DNA of 64,000 nucleotides from Polyangia bacterium (GCA_036268875.1 DATATI010000063.1:1-64000); one strand, 5' to 3'. Counted from the first letter of the stretch, positions 1-9,354 are shown. A program made the numbers and translations. Notes: a model not told the origin generated them from the sequence alone.

Positions 1-221
1 CGGCCAAACCGATCCGCACCTACCTGAACAGCGGCACCATGGACATGCCGGGCTGGATGGCCGCGAACATCGGAATGGCCAACGCTCTGATCGCCAAGAA
101 GTACCACACGCGTTTCGACAGTGGCGTCGGCACGCACGATCCGCCCACCGGCGCGCTGGCCGCCTTTCCCGATTCGCTGCGCTGGCTGTGGCGCGGATAC
201 AAGCTGCCCTGGTATCCGTAA
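1..221 (+). CDS. Fes/IroE-like serine esterase, C-terminal end only (partial)
   Basis: The frame is open to the left edge and stops at a TAA (219-221), so only about the last 72 codons are present. The fragment ends in LRWLWRGY, and has a His-containing loop (THDPPTG) about 20 residues before that. This is how many enterochelin-esterase-like alpha/beta hydrolases end, the His being the last member of the Ser-Asp-His triad. The nucleophile and the fold core lie outside the window, so substrate and export cannot be judged. It is convergent with the phosphoesterase on the other strand, 83 bp away. Family assignment rests on a short tail only. Confidence 0.55.
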   Translation, partial: AKPIRTYLNSGTMDMPGWMAANIGMANALIAKKYHTRFDSGVGTHDPPTGALAAFPDSLRWLWRGYKLPWYP

Positions 222-304
222 GCGGCGGCCTCACCGACGGGAGGCGAGCCTCGCGTCAGTGCGTGAGCTTCCGGTTCGCGATACTGACGCGGTCGCTTCG
301 CTGC

Positions 305-1213
305 CTACCAGCCCCCGGCGGTCTCGGTCTTGGTCACCGGAAGTTCGGTGAGGCGCGGTTCGGCCCCGCCCATGGCGATCTGCCGGTAGCCCAGGCCCTT
401 GAAGGGCGCCGCCGGATCCCACGTCGCGGGCACTTTCTTCGGCACCGACCCGGGCGCCGGCAAGGCGAAGATCAACGAGCGCGCCGCATGGTGCGCGATG
501 TGCTCGGTGTTGTGGTGGTGCTCCTGGTGAATGTGACCGTAAAAGACCGTGACGTTCTTGTACGGCAGCAAAAGATCGATCACCTTGCTGCCGTCCTTGG
601 TCGCCCATTCCCATTGCGGATACAGATCGAACAGCGGCCGGTGCGTCAGCACCACGATGCGGGCGTCTTTCCCGGCCTTCTTCAGATCAGCGGCCAGCCA
701 GTCGATCTGGGCGTCACCGACGGCGCCCGCCTTGTCCGACACGTTGTCCAGCGCGACGAAGTGCACGCCCTTGTGATCGAACGAGTAGTGGGCGGCGCCG
801 AACTGTTCTTGGTACGCGGCCCCGGCGTCCGGCGCGGCATCGTGCTCGCCGGGCAGAAGGTGCAGCGTCTTCACCTTCAGCTTGGCGCTCATGGCCTTGA
901 ACTCGGTCAGGCGTTTGCGGCGGACGGCGCCGTCGTCGGTGGTGTGGGTGAGATCGCCGGTGAAGACGATGAAGTCCGGCTGCGCGGAGACGGCGTTGAC
1001 CGTCTCGATGGCCTTGGGCAGCGTGACGTCGGCCTCCGGATTCGACACACCGGCATATCCCCAGTGCGTATCCGAGAGCTGCAGGAAAAAGAAATCGTCG
1101 GCCAGAGCGGATTTTTTCTTCGACGGCCCCGCCCCGGCCAGACGCGAGGCGAAGACCACCCCACCCACGCTGGCCAGCTTCAGCAAATCTCTGCGGTTCG
1201 GATTTCGTGACAT
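305..1213 (-). CDS. Tat-exported calcineurin-like metallophosphoesterase
   Basis: 302 aa. It opens with a twin-arginine signal (RRDLLK at residues 7-12, then a hydrophobic stretch ending near AGA), so it is probably folded in the cytoplasm and exported through Tat. The dimetal phosphoesterase motifs are in order: D-x-H (SDTHWG, about 48-53), GDLTH (about 86), GEHD in place of the usual GNHD, THRPL, and GHIHQEHHH near the C-terminus. The Asn to Glu change in the third motif is worth noting because that Asn normally bridges metal and phosphate. A GGAGG ribosome site sits 6 nt before the ATG. It lies 48 bp downstream of the anti-sigma gene on the same strand, so it may be part of that operon. 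The substrate is unknown. Confidence 0.85.
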   Translation of the reverse strand: MSRNPNRRDLLKLASVGGVVFASRLAGAGPSKKKSALADDFFFLQLSDTHWGYAGVSNPEADVTLPKAIETVNAVSAQPDFIVFTGDLTHTTDDGAVRRKRLTEFKAMSAKLKVKTLHLLPGEHDAAPDAGAAYQEQFGAAHYSFDHKGVHFVALDNVSDKAGAVGDAQIDWLAADLKKAGKDARIVVLTHRPLFDLYPQWEWATKDGSKVIDLLLPYKNVTVFYGHIHQEHHHNTEHIAHHAARSLIFALPAPGSVPKKVPATWDPAAPFKGLGYRQIAMGGAEPRLTELPVTKTETAGGW

Positions 1214-1261
1214 CGTTGCCTCCTGCCCGTTCCCAACGGAGGCGGCAACGATTTCGTTCCG

Positions 1262-2071
1262 TCACTCCTGATTGATTTTCAAGGCCAGGGCGGTCAGGTC
1301 TTGTCGGTTGACGTCGGAGACCAGCGCGTATCCCAGCTCGCCGTCGCGCCAGAGCAACACCGTGAACCCGCGGGTGGTGGTCTCGGCGATGTCGAAGCGA
1401 CCGCCGGGCGGACGCGCTCCCGCCGGCCAGGCCAGACCTTGCGGCTCGAACACCAGCAAGGTGATGGCGTGCAGCCGCCGCTTGAACAGAAACACCGCGG
1501 CCTTACGGCCGCCGAAGTAACCGATGCTGCCGCCCACCAGCGGAAAATCATCGTCGCCCGAGAACGTCACCCGCGGCGAGAACTCCAGGCGCCCGGTGAA
1601 CCACGGCTTGACCTGATGAATGCCGCCGCTCTCGATGTCCGTCGGGTGCGTGCTGCTGACCACGCGCAGGTGATCGTTGACCGCCTCGTCGACCATCGCC
1701 AGCGCCGGCGACGGCGCGGGTGGCGCCGAGCCAAGGCGCCCGACGATCAGCACCAGCGCCGCCGCCAGACAGCCGCTGAGCAGCGGCGCCACCACCGTCG
1801 CCGCCGACGGCCACCGGCTAGTCCGACGCTCGGGTGACGGCGCGGGCGCCACACCGAGTGTCTGCTCCAGTTGTCGGCGCAGGCTGGCCGAGGCGCGCTG
1901 GCGCGGCAAGCGATCCAACGCGGCGTCCAGCGCCGCCTCGACGTCCAGCTGCTGACGGCAGCGCGCGCAGCCGGCCACGTGGGCGTCGATCGCGCTCACC
2001 ATGGCCGCGTCCAGACGTCCCCGACGACGGTCAGCCAGCAAAGGACGCACGGTTTCACAGTCCATCGTCAT
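1262..2071 (-). CDS. Membrane anti-sigma factor with zinc finger (ZAS type)
   Basis: 269 aa. The N-terminal cytoplasmic part has H31-x3-C35-x2-C38, the zinc-associated anti-sigma motif, which in this family binds the partner ECF sigma factor. One membrane segment follows a basic stretch (hydrophobic run around residues 90-110), and the roughly 150-residue remainder would be outside the membrane as the sensor part. The start ATG at 2071 overlaps the stop of the sigma gene (ATGA), which decides the start and implies coupled translation. A second ATG lies 6 nt downstream. The frame stays open far upstream, but that part shadows the sigma gene. The inducing signal is not visible. Confidence 0.85.
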   Translation of the reverse strand: MTMDCETVRPLLADRRRGRLDAAMVSAIDAHVAGCARCRQQLDVEAALDAALDRLPRQRASASLRRQLEQTLGVAPAPSPERRTSRWPSAATVVAPLLSGCLAAALVLIVGRLGSAPPAPSPALAMVDEAVNDHLRVVSSTHPTDIESGGIHQVKPWFTGRLEFSPRVTFSGDDDFPLVGGSIGYFGGRKAAVFLFKRRLHAITLLVFEPQGLAWPAGARPPGGRFDIAETTTRGFTVLLWRDGELGYALVSDVNRQDLTALALKINQE

Positions 2072-2619
2072 CTCGCATAGTCCCGCAGTTTTTCCCGCAA
2101 AAGGGCCCGGGCGCGCGACAGGCGCGACTTCACCGTGCCGACTGGGCAGCCCAGGATCTCCGCCGCTTCGCTCTCGGTGAACCCTTCGACGTCCAGCAAG
2201 ACGAGGAGGCGCGCCTCTTCCGACAGCGTGGCCAGCGCGGCGTCGATCTCCTCGCCCACCAGGCGGCGCAGTCGGCCGAGTTCGCGATCGTCGCGCAGCA
2301 AGAATTCGTCGGCCGCGCCGTCGATGACGTCCAGCTCGGACAGCAGCGGCTGCGGCTGGCCGCGGTGGTGCAGATCGATGAAGGTGTTGCGCAGGATCTG
2401 GAACAACCACGCCTTCACGTTGCCCGCGACAAACGTGCGCGCCCCGGCGATGGCTCGCGCGTAGGTCTCCTGCACCAGCTCGTCGGCGTCGGCCTGGTGG
2501 TGGGTCAGGCGGCGCGCCAGATCGTACAGGGCGTCGAGGTGCGCCAGCGCTTCGGGTACCAGGGCGGCAGGCGGCGAATCAGGGCGCATCATCCAGGCCG
2601 GGTTGGCCTGGTCGCGCAT
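2068..2619 (-). CDS. ECF-type RNA polymerase sigma factor
   Basis: 183 aa, usual size for the extracytoplasmic-function group. Region 2 is at about residues 25-90 (DELVQETYARA, then WLFQILRNTFID), and region 4 at about 130-183 (LLVLLDVEGFTESEAAEILGC, then GTVKSRLSRAR, the helix-turn-helix that reads the -35 box). Alternative starts are the double ATG at 2592/2589; none has a strong ribosome site. Its last codons overlap the anti-sigma ATG by 4 nt. Family knowledge says the pair is held off until the anti-sigma is inactivated at the membrane. Targets probably include its own operon, but no promoter motif was proven. Confidence 0.9.
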   Translation of the reverse strand: MRDQANPAWMMRPDSPPAALVPEALAHLDALYDLARRLTHHQADADELVQETYARAIAGARTFVAGNVKAWLFQILRNTFIDLHHRGQPQPLLSELDVIDGAADEFLLRDDRELGRLRRLVGEEIDAALATLSEEARLLVLLDVEGFTESEAAEILGCPVGTVKSRLSRARALLREKLRDYAR

Positions 2620-2720
2620 TCTAGAGCGCGGGAGCCGCCGCGTCGGATCGATCTTCACTAACCGAATGAACGGAGGCCGCCGGCGAATCGTTCCCGAAAT
2701 TCGGCGCCGTCGTGGTCGCT

Positions 2721-3950
2721 TCAGGGCGTCAAGGTGATGGTCCAGAGCTGATTGGTCTGGCCCAGGTAATCCCACTGCTGGATGCGATGGCCGTTGTCCA
2801 GGCCAAATTCGGCAACCTCCACAGCCTTGCTGTCGTTCTTGACCACAAGGCTGTAAAGGTTGCCGCCGACAGGTTCGATGGCAAAACGCTGCCCCGTGGC
2901 ACCCTCGTCCGTCCATTGCTGCAGGTTGGCGCCGTTGGCCGTGCTGTTGCGGTCGACGCTGAGGCACTTGCCGCTGTGAGCTGCGCAGATCTTGTAGTAG
3001 CCATCGCCCACCGCGGTGATGTGCCACTGCTGATTGGTGCCCCCGACGTAATCCCACTGATGTACCAACGCGCCGTCGTCCTGCCCCGCCATCGCAACGT
3101 CCAGGCATTTCCCGCTGAGGTTCGAACAGATCCGCTGGGTGGCACCGGGATCGAATGCCAGCTCGTTCTGCCGCCACACCGTCACCGGTGTGTTGAAGGC
3201 CATGCAGGTCTTGAAGCCGTCATTCTGGTTCGGGGCATCGGCGGTCACACAGTGACCGGCGCAAAGCGCGTCGAGGCCAAAGGGGTTCGCATAGGGGGCG
3301 TTGGGTTGGTTCGCGCCCAGGCGGCCGGGCACCACGGACTTGGCCCAGTCGGGTCCGTTGCAATAGAAGGCATCGATCCGTCCCGATCGCGGGTCGGGGG
3401 TGAAGACGTTGCCGAAGAACGTTCCTTCTTGGTTGGGGTAGTCCACGCTGCGCCCCCAGCCGATCGCGTCCGAAGGGGAGACCAGCCACAGGGGAATGTG
3501 GACACCCGCGGTGTTGACGTGGGCCATCAGGCAGGCCGAGACAGCCTGTTGGCAGCCGATATCGCAGGCAGCGGTTTCCCACTGTGGCGCCATGCCTATT
3601 TCACCGGCGAAATTGTACCAGTTGCCGTTTGGATCCTGCTTGGCGAGGCTGTGTCCCGCCGGCAGCGCGCACCTGACCATATACGAGATGGTCATTCGTC
3701 CGAGGTCCGTACTCATGAGCCCGTTGTACGAATTGAGCCCGTTGTATGAGTTGAGCCCGTTGTCGACGTTGAGCCCGTTGTACGAATTCAGTCCGTTGTA
3801 GGAGTTCAGCCCATTGATCTCGCTGAGCCCGTTGGTGCTGGCGGAGGCGGAGCGCTGATCGCCCGTCACCCCCTGCTGTCCTATCTCACTGCAACCGGCA
3901 AACGCATAGATAAGCAACAATGACCCAGACACGCGGAGAACGATACCCAT
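2721..3950 (-). CDS. Lipoprotein with NGLNSY repeats and C-terminal ricin-type lectin domain
   Basis: 409 aa. The signal ends in a lipobox (FAGC, Cys20), so it is a lipid-anchored envelope or surface protein. Residues 40-81 are seven tandem six-residue units starting NGL (mostly NGLNSY). Residues about 85-270 form a Cys-rich domain (motifs such as CALPAGHSL and AACDIGCQ) that I associate with myxobacterial secreted proteins but cannot name. The last ~140 residues are a beta-trefoil lectin with QQW/QLW repeats in three subdomains, predicting carbohydrate binding. The ATG at 3950 was chosen because AGAGG lies 6 nt upstream and the signal peptide begins there; the frame opens 21 nt earlier. It lies about 100 bp before the sigma gene on the same strand. 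Confidence 0.8.
   Translation of the reverse strand: MGIVLRVSGSLLLIYAFAGCSEIGQQGVTGDQRSASASTNGLSEINGLNSYNGLNSYNGLNVDNGLNSYNGLNSYNGLMSTDLGRMTISYMVRCALPAGHSLAKQDPNGNWYNFAGEIGMAPQWETAACDIGCQQAVSACLMAHVNTAGVHIPLWLVSPSDAIGWGRSVDYPNQEGTFFGNVFTPDPRSGRIDAFYCNGPDWAKSVVPGRLGANQPNAPYANPFGLDALCAGHCVTADAPNQNDGFKTCMAFNTPVTVWRQNELAFDPGATQRICSNLSGKCLDVAMAGQDDGALVHQWDYVGGTNQQWHITAVGDGYYKICAAHSGKCLSVDRNSTANGANLQQWTDEGATGQRFAIEPVGGNLYSLVVKNDSKAVEVAEFGLDNGHRIQQWDYLGQTNQLWTITLTP
3708..3833 (-). repeat. Seven tandem 18-bp coding repeats (NGL-x3 units)
   Basis: In frame with the lectin lipoprotein, seven units of 18 bp encode NGLSEI, NGLNSY, NGLNSY, NGLNVD, NGLNSY, NGLNSY and NGLMST. The near-identical DNA of the NSY units suggests slippage or recent duplication, so unit number may vary between strains. 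Confidence 0.9.
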
Positions 3951-4255
3951 CGATGGCCTCTGACCGCACATAAAGCAGTAAGTAAGCCAACACTTTAATT
4001 ATACGTAAACTCCTACAAAGACATGGAATCCCTGAGCTGTGTATGGCCGCAGCATGTTGCTTTTGGGACAGCAAACTGTTGCTTCCCCAACTTTTTTTGT
4101 CCGACAACTCCTTCCTTCGGACATGGGGAAACCCAATGATTCCAGCAGAAACCTACAGCCCAGCGATCGCGGTCCACGCTGATATCGGTGTTCACACCAC
4201 TTGGGGGGTTTTCGTCCCACAGTGGTGACGAGCAGCGCCAGAACGCTGCCAGGTC
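3951..4255. other. 305-bp gap between two leftward genes; no gene seen
   Basis: It lies between the start of the lectin lipoprotein and the end of the MFS gene. It is clearly less GC-rich than the surroundings, especially 3975-4100. Short open frames exist on both strands but none has a ribosome site or recognisable product. It probably holds the lectin gene promoter (see 3998-4003). Confidence 0.6.
3998..4003 (-). promoter_or_regulatory. Possible -10 box for the lectin lipoprotein
   Basis: Read on the minus strand this is a perfect TATAAT, about 48 nt before the start codon and in the most AT-rich part of the gap. No good -35 hexamer lies at 16-18 nt, so the call rests on the -10 alone. Confidence 0.35.
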
Positions 4256-5449
4256 TTATTGGGCGGAGCCTTCGTTGCGCCACGGTCGAAGCGCCGCGGC
4301 TCCGGTCGTGATGACGACCAGCGCAGCGGCTGCGCCCAGACCCGCCCGATCGCCGATATGAGGCGAGCCAGCAGCCAACGCGAAGGGCGCGGCGAAGCCG
4401 ACATAGGTGAACAAATAATAAAGCCCGATGACGCGGCCACGGATCGCAGGCACCGTGGCCTGCTCGACCCAACGTAGGCCGGCGATCAAGCAAGCGCCGT
4501 AGCCGATACCGAGCAGCACCGCCGCGCCCAGGACAGCGGCGGCCGACGATATGCCGACCGCCGCCATCGCCACCAGCAGGCCCATGCCACCGGAAGCAAG
4601 GCCGGTCAGCGCCGCCCTGCGCGGGCTCACCCGACGCAGCATCGGCTGCACGAACACGCCCGAAAGCAGCGTGGCAGCGGTCACCACGCCGGCATAAACA
4701 ACGGCGAAGGAACCGAGCCGATCACGGATCAAGCCAGGCAGGACGATAAAAGCGATGGCCGCGAAACCGAAGACCCAAGGCGCGATGGGGACAATCTCGA
4801 CAAAGAAACCAGCGGGCAAATGAAAATCAGGCCTTTTATTCGACGACGACGATGACGCCGCCCCGCGAGCGTCGGGCGCGCCCCAAGCCAGCGCCAGCGC
4901 CGCCGCCAAACACGCCGCCTGAACCAAATACGGAATCAGCATCGGACGGGGCGCCCATTGCGCCACCAGCGCGGCTATCAGCGGCCCACCGCCGAAACCA
5001 CACGACAGCGCAACCGTGGCTCGGTGGGCGCCACTGCCGCGGGGGCCTCCTGCCGACAGATCGTGCAGCCATGCCGTGCCGGCACTGAAGGTGGCGCCCG
5101 AACCAAAACCAACCACCAACCGCCCGACCAACAACACACCAAATCCTGATGCGCCGGCTGCCAGCACCGCAGTCCCCGCCAGCGCTACCACCGCTGAGGG
5201 CAACACCACGGCGCGACGCCCGTGGCGATCAGACAACGGTCCGCCCAACAACAAACCCGGCACCAATCCGACGGCGTACACCCCGAACAGAACGCCGAGA
5301 TCCGTGGGACGCAAATGCAAGAACGCGCGGTAAAGCAGCAGGAGCGGCGCAAAGTGGTTCGTGCCCCAGGCGGCCGCGAACAGCAAAAACGCCACCCGCC
5401 TCCAACCGCTGGCCGCGAAATCACCATTGCTGGAGCCGACGGTCCTCAA
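4256..5449 (-). CDS. Major facilitator superfamily (MFS) transporter
   Basis: About 397 aa with roughly 12 hydrophobic segments. The loop between segments 2 and 3 carries GPLSDRHGRR, the MFS signature A motif. The frame has no ATG in a sensible place. I chose the TTG at 5449 because it lies 47 bp after the stop of the GH2 gene and just before the first membrane segment; the open frame runs back to 5644 inside that gene. It probably shares an operon with the GH2 gene, so a sugar or sugar-derived substrate is a reasonable inference, but the sequence does not separate sugar uptake from drug-type efflux. Confidence 0.8.
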   Translation of the reverse strand: MRTVGSSNGDFAASGWRRVAFLLFAAAWGTNHFAPLLLLYRAFLHLRPTDLGVLFGVYAVGLVPGLLLGGPLSDRHGRRAVVLPSAVVALAGTAVLAAGASGFGVLLVGRLVVGFGSGATFSAGTAWLHDLSAGGPRGSGAHRATVALSCGFGGGPLIAALVAQWAPRPMLIPYLVQAACLAAALALAWGAPDARGAASSSSSNKRPDFHLPAGFFVEIVPIAPWVFGFAAIAFIVLPGLIRDRLGSFAVVYAGVVTAATLLSGVFVQPMLRRVSPRRAALTGLASGGMGLLVAMAAVGISSAAAVLGAAVLLGIGYGACLIAGLRWVEQATVPAIRGRVIGLYYLFTYVGFAAPFALAAGSPHIGDRAGLGAAAALVVITTGAAALRPWRNEGSAQ

Positions 5450-5496
5450 GGCACTCGCATATCGTTCGGCGCCGCCGTAGGCAAGCGGGCGAGCGC

Positions 5497-8172
5497 TTAG
5501 ATCGTGATCAGCAGGCGATCGACGTTCAACCCGCGCGCTTCGATCGAGAGCGGCGCGCCCTTGCTCGAAGCGCCGCCGCCGGCCAATTGGGCGCGCACCA
5601 CCATCGCTTCGCCGGGCAGCAGCGAGACATAGTTGTCGCTCCACAAAACCGGCAGCACATCTTCGCCGGCGGCGTCCACCAGCCGCAGTTGCACGAAGAA
5701 AGCCAGCCTATCGGAGGTGTTGCGCAGCTCGATGCGCACCCGATCGGCGGCGTCGTCGCCGACGAATCGCTCCAGACGGTCGGCCGTCAGACTGATCGTC
5801 GCGCGGGGCAGACGGCGCAGCGCCGTCAGATCGGCGTACGACTTGGTCGGCGTGTGCATCCAGTTGGTGTTGGCGGCATCCAGCAAGTCCATGGTGGCGG
5901 CCAGCCAGTAAAAGTTGCGACTGACCAGTCGGCCGTCAGCCCGTAATAGGCGCAGGTCGACGAAGTAAGTCCCCTCCGCTTTCGGCGCGGGCAGACGGCA
6001 GATCGTCGTCGCTGACGTCGACGTGGCGGACACCGCGTGTCGCGAGAGGGACAACGTGCGGCCGTCGGTGTCGACCACCCGGGCTTCAACGCTGAGGTCC
6101 AGCGCCGGTTCCGGACGGTCATTGATCACCACCACCTCGCCGGCACCGTAGGCATACATCACGTGCAGCGGCTCACACGCTTTCTTGGTGCCGAAGTACC
6201 CGCCACCCGGCCGCAGGTAGTAATCGTAGAGGTGCCACATCAACGACGGCCAGGCGTTGTTCAGCATCCACTGCACGACGCCGGTAGCCTTGGTCCAGTT
6301 GCGGGCGTAGCCCTCGAACATGGCGCGCTGGGCTTCGTAGGTCATGAGCTGCGACAGCTCGGCGAATTCGTCGATGTTGTTGGCCGGGCCATAACGCGCG
6401 TTGAGCGCCTCGGTGAAGGCACGAATGTTGTGGAAGGCCTGGCCAGCGGCGTGAAAGTTCCACACCTCGTCGATGGGCCATTGGTGCTCCTGTGGCAGCA
6501 TTTTCTTCAGGCTCTCGACTGGCGGCACCGCAGGGCCGGGGTTGATCTCGGTAGCGAAACCAAAGGCCCCGCCGCGATCGTTGTCCTCCAGCCAGTACGT
6601 CGGCGGCACCCAGTCGTACGGTCCCAACATTTTCAAACCGGTGGATCCGGTGACCGCGGCCGGCTTCTGCGAGGCGCTGGAGTGAAACGGATTCGGCCAG
6701 CGCTCTTCTTTCAGAATTTCCAGGTAGCGCGTCTCGACGTGGGCGGGCGGCGGAAAGTCGCTGCCGTACCACCACGTCAACAGCGACGGGTGGCGGCGCA
6801 CGCGCTGCAACTGCGCCCGCAGCGACTCGGCCGCGATGACGTGGTTCTCGTCGGTCCAGGTCTCCCACTTTTCCCAGCAGTCGCAGCAGCACCAGCCGGC
6901 GATGACCAGGATGCCTTCGCGATCGCAGGCGTCCAGGAACTCGCTGCGTTCCAGCATCCCTTCAAAGCGGATGGCGTTCAGATCCATCGCCTTGGCGTAG
7001 CGCAGGCCAATCAGGTCGCGTTCGGGCGTACGGCGCAAGAAAAGATCACCAGCCCACCCGGCGCCGCGGATCAAAAGCGGCACGCCATTGATGAAGAAGC
7101 GAGTGTGTCCTTCGGCGGTGAAGGCGGTGGTGATCTCTCGGATGCCGAAGGCGAATTGATTCTGGTCCGACGGCGCGTCGTTCACCGTGACGAGGAGATC
7201 CAGATCGTACAAGTGCGGCGTGCCGATGGTGTGCGGCCACCACAGGCGCGGCCGTTCGACCGCCAGCGCTGTGTCGTCGCCGCTGTCGATGGCGAAGGGC
7301 AGGCGCGTTCGCGGCGGCACGTCGAAGCGTTTGCTGACCACTCCGACCTCGGTGGTCGCCTGCACGGTGGCCGTCTGCGCGCGGTCGGTGTTGTTCACCA
7401 AGTCGCCGCCGATGGTCAGCAAGGCGCGCCGATGGCCGTCGACGCCTTCCAACTTGGCGGTGACGAACGGCGCCCGCACCGCCACCGGCCCGCTGGTGCG
7501 CAGCCAGACGTCGCGCCAGATGCCGGTGTTCTTGTCGGGCGGCGACGGATTCCAGTCAACCCAGGTCAGGCCCAGGTCACATGGCTCGGGCGGAAAGACC
7601 TCGACGGCGATGACGTTCGGACGATCGCGGTGCAACAGCGCCGTCACGTCGAACTCGTACATCCGGTAGGCGCCGGCGACGTGGTCGCGGTTCGCGATGG
7701 GATGGCCATTCAGCCAGATGTTGGCGCGATAGTTGATGCCGTCGAACTGCAGGCTGGCGAAGGGACCGGCGTCGGCGGGCAACGAAAGCTCTTTGCGGAA
7801 CCACCACGATTGGCGGAACGGACTGTCGTCCGGCATGGAAAAGTTGGAAAAATTCTTCGCCGCCGGCCCCTGCCCCGGAATCGACAACAAATTCGTTCCG
7901 TAAAACGGATCGACGATCTCGCCGGCCGACACCAGGGCGCCGAGAACGGTGGACGGCAAGTCGACGCGGTACCATTGCGAGGTGTCCACGCCCGCCTGCG
8001 ACAGGACCTCCCCCGCGCGGCCGGCCGCGTCTGCCGTCAGGCCGGACGAAGGTTGCACCGACCAGGCGGCATTCAGGCTGACCTGCGTCTGCAAGCGAGC
8101 GACCGCGCCGTCCAGGGCCAGCGGCCCCGGGGTGGGCGTCGACCAGGAAGCCGATGAAGGCGCCGTACTCAT
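5497..8172 (-). CDS. GH2 exo-beta-D-glucosaminidase-like glycoside hydrolase
   Basis: 891 aa. It has the GH2 layout: N-terminal sugar-binding domain (FDGINYRANIWLNG, about 143-156), immunoglobulin-like domains, catalytic barrel and C-terminal beta domains. It matches the exo-glucosaminidase (CsxA) subfamily rather than beta-galactosidase: VDWNPSPPDKNTGIWRDV, a Cys-rich GWCCCDCWEKW, YGSDFPPP in place of the usual NE pair, GPYDWVPPTYW and FATEINPG. In the subfamily the acid/base is the Asp of GSD and the nucleophile is the Glu of the last motif; here they are Asp472 and Glu542. No signal peptide is seen, so it should act inside the cell on imported oligomers. It would release GlcN from the non-reducing end of chitosan oligosaccharides. 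It is divergent from the ROK kinase. Confidence 0.85.
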   Translation of the reverse strand: MSTAPSSASWSTPTPGPLALDGAVARLQTQVSLNAAWSVQPSSGLTADAAGRAGEVLSQAGVDTSQWYRVDLPSTVLGALVSAGEIVDPFYGTNLLSIPGQGPAAKNFSNFSMPDDSPFRQSWWFRKELSLPADAGPFASLQFDGINYRANIWLNGHPIANRDHVAGAYRMYEFDVTALLHRDRPNVIAVEVFPPEPCDLGLTWVDWNPSPPDKNTGIWRDVWLRTSGPVAVRAPFVTAKLEGVDGHRRALLTIGGDLVNNTDRAQTATVQATTEVGVVSKRFDVPPRTRLPFAIDSGDDTALAVERPRLWWPHTIGTPHLYDLDLLVTVNDAPSDQNQFAFGIREITTAFTAEGHTRFFINGVPLLIRGAGWAGDLFLRRTPERDLIGLRYAKAMDLNAIRFEGMLERSEFLDACDREGILVIAGWCCCDCWEKWETWTDENHVIAAESLRAQLQRVRRHPSLLTWWYGSDFPPPAHVETRYLEILKEERWPNPFHSSASQKPAAVTGSTGLKMLGPYDWVPPTYWLEDNDRGGAFGFATEINPGPAVPPVESLKKMLPQEHQWPIDEVWNFHAAGQAFHNIRAFTEALNARYGPANNIDEFAELSQLMTYEAQRAMFEGYARNWTKATGVVQWMLNNAWPSLMWHLYDYYLRPGGGYFGTKKACEPLHVMYAYGAGEVVVINDRPEPALDLSVEARVVDTDGRTLSLSRHAVSATSTSATTICRLPAPKAEGTYFVDLRLLRADGRLVSRNFYWLAATMDLLDAANTNWMHTPTKSYADLTALRRLPRATISLTADRLERFVGDDAADRVRIELRNTSDRLAFFVQLRLVDAAGEDVLPVLWSDNYVSLLPGEAMVVRAQLAGGGASSKGAPLSIEARGLNVDRLLITI

Positions 8173-8431
8173 GAGGTGCGCGCTTTCGCGCCTGCGCGTG
8201 CGTTCGTCGGCCGCGCCAGCCCGCCGACCACTTGAATCGCAGCGATTGACGCGACTGGGTGGGTCCCCTTCCTAAGCGCGAGCGCAGTCTCCGGCATCAT
8301 GAGATTTTTCATTTGTAGCGCGAGGCACGGGGTCCGCGGGGTGACGTTTTTTTTCAACCAAGCGTACGATCTCGTATGAGGGGTCCGTCGAAGCCCCGAT
8401 CCGGTGTCGGCTTGGGCATACTGGCGGCGCC

Positions 8432-9340
8432 ATGAAGTTGGGCCTGGACATTGGAGGAACGAAGATCGAAGCCGCGGTTCTGGACCCCGGCGGCGCGATT
8501 CGTTTTCAGCGGCGGCGGGCCACGCCGGCCAGTTACGCCGGCATGCTGGCGGTGGTGCAGCACCTGGTCGAGGAAGCGGAGAAGACCATCGGGAGTTCGC
8601 TCACCGTGGGCGTGGGCTCGCCAGGGGCCATCTCTCCCCAGAGCGGGATGATGCAGAACGCGGAGAACATCGACGGCCTCGACGGCCGGCGCCTGGACAA
8701 GGATTTGGAGGCCGCCCTGGACCGCCCGATCCGCCTGGCCAACGACGCCGATTGCTTCGCGCTGTCAGAGGCGGTCGATGGCGCGGCGGCCGGCGGGTCG
8801 CTGGTGCTGGGCGTGATCCTGGGAACCGGCTGCGGGGGTGGGTTGGTGGTCGAACGCAAACTGCTGCGCGGCGCGAACGCCTCCGCCGGCGAGTGGGGCC
8901 ACAACAGCTTGCCCTGGCCCGACGCCAGCGAGTTCCCTGCCCCGCTTTGCATCTGCGGCAAACGCGGCTGCATGGAACTTTATCTGTCCGGCCCGGGCCT
9001 GAGCCGCGATCACCTGGAAAAAACCGGCCAGCGGCTGTCGCCACCGGCGATCGTGGAGCGCGCGGGCAAGCGCGACGCGGCTTGCGCCGGAACGTTTGAA
9101 CGCTACGTCGATCGTTTGGCGCGCGCGATGGCCTCCCTGATCAACGTGCTGGACCCCGACGTCATCGTCGTCGGCGGCGGTCTGTCACAGATCGAAGCGC
9201 TTTACACCGAGGTGCCCGCGCAATGGCGCCAGTACGTCAGCGGTTCACGGACTGGAACCAAGTTCGTGCCCAACAAACACGGCGACTCCAGCGGCGTCCG
9301 CGGCGCCGCCCGCTTGTGGGACAACGCGGAAGGCGGCTGA
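8432..9340 (+). CDS. ROK-family sugar kinase (glucosamine/hexose kinase candidate)
   Basis: 302 aa. ATP-binding motif DIGGTK is at residues 6-11 and a second phosphate loop GTGCGGG near 132. EWGHNSLPW followed by the Cys cluster CICGKRGC (172-179) gives the His/Cys zinc site typical of ROK kinases. Overall it most resembles the Mak/NagK branch, whose members phosphorylate fructose, GlcNAc or GlcN at the 6-hydroxyl. It has no N-terminal DNA-binding domain, so it is a kinase and not a NagC-type repressor. In this locus the likely substrate is glucosamine made by the divergent GH2 enzyme; that is inference. It ends 14 bp from the convergent AraC-type gene. Confidence 0.85.
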   Translation: MKLGLDIGGTKIEAAVLDPGGAIRFQRRRATPASYAGMLAVVQHLVEEAEKTIGSSLTVGVGSPGAISPQSGMMQNAENIDGLDGRRLDKDLEAALDRPIRLANDADCFALSEAVDGAAAGGSLVLGVILGTGCGGGLVVERKLLRGANASAGEWGHNSLPWPDASEFPAPLCICGKRGCMELYLSGPGLSRDHLEKTGQRLSPPAIVERAGKRDAACAGTFERYVDRLARAMASLINVLDPDVIVVGGGLSQIEALYTEVPAQWRQYVSGSRTGTKFVPNKHGDSSGVRGAARLWDNAEGG

Positions 9341-9354
9341 ACGCGCGATCGCCT

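Noticed and set aside
6037-8157. Long rightward open frame of about 700 codons
   Set aside because: It is the antisense shadow of the GH2 gene, which has clear enzyme motifs; GC-rich codon bias keeps the opposite frame open. No motif, and no ribosome site.
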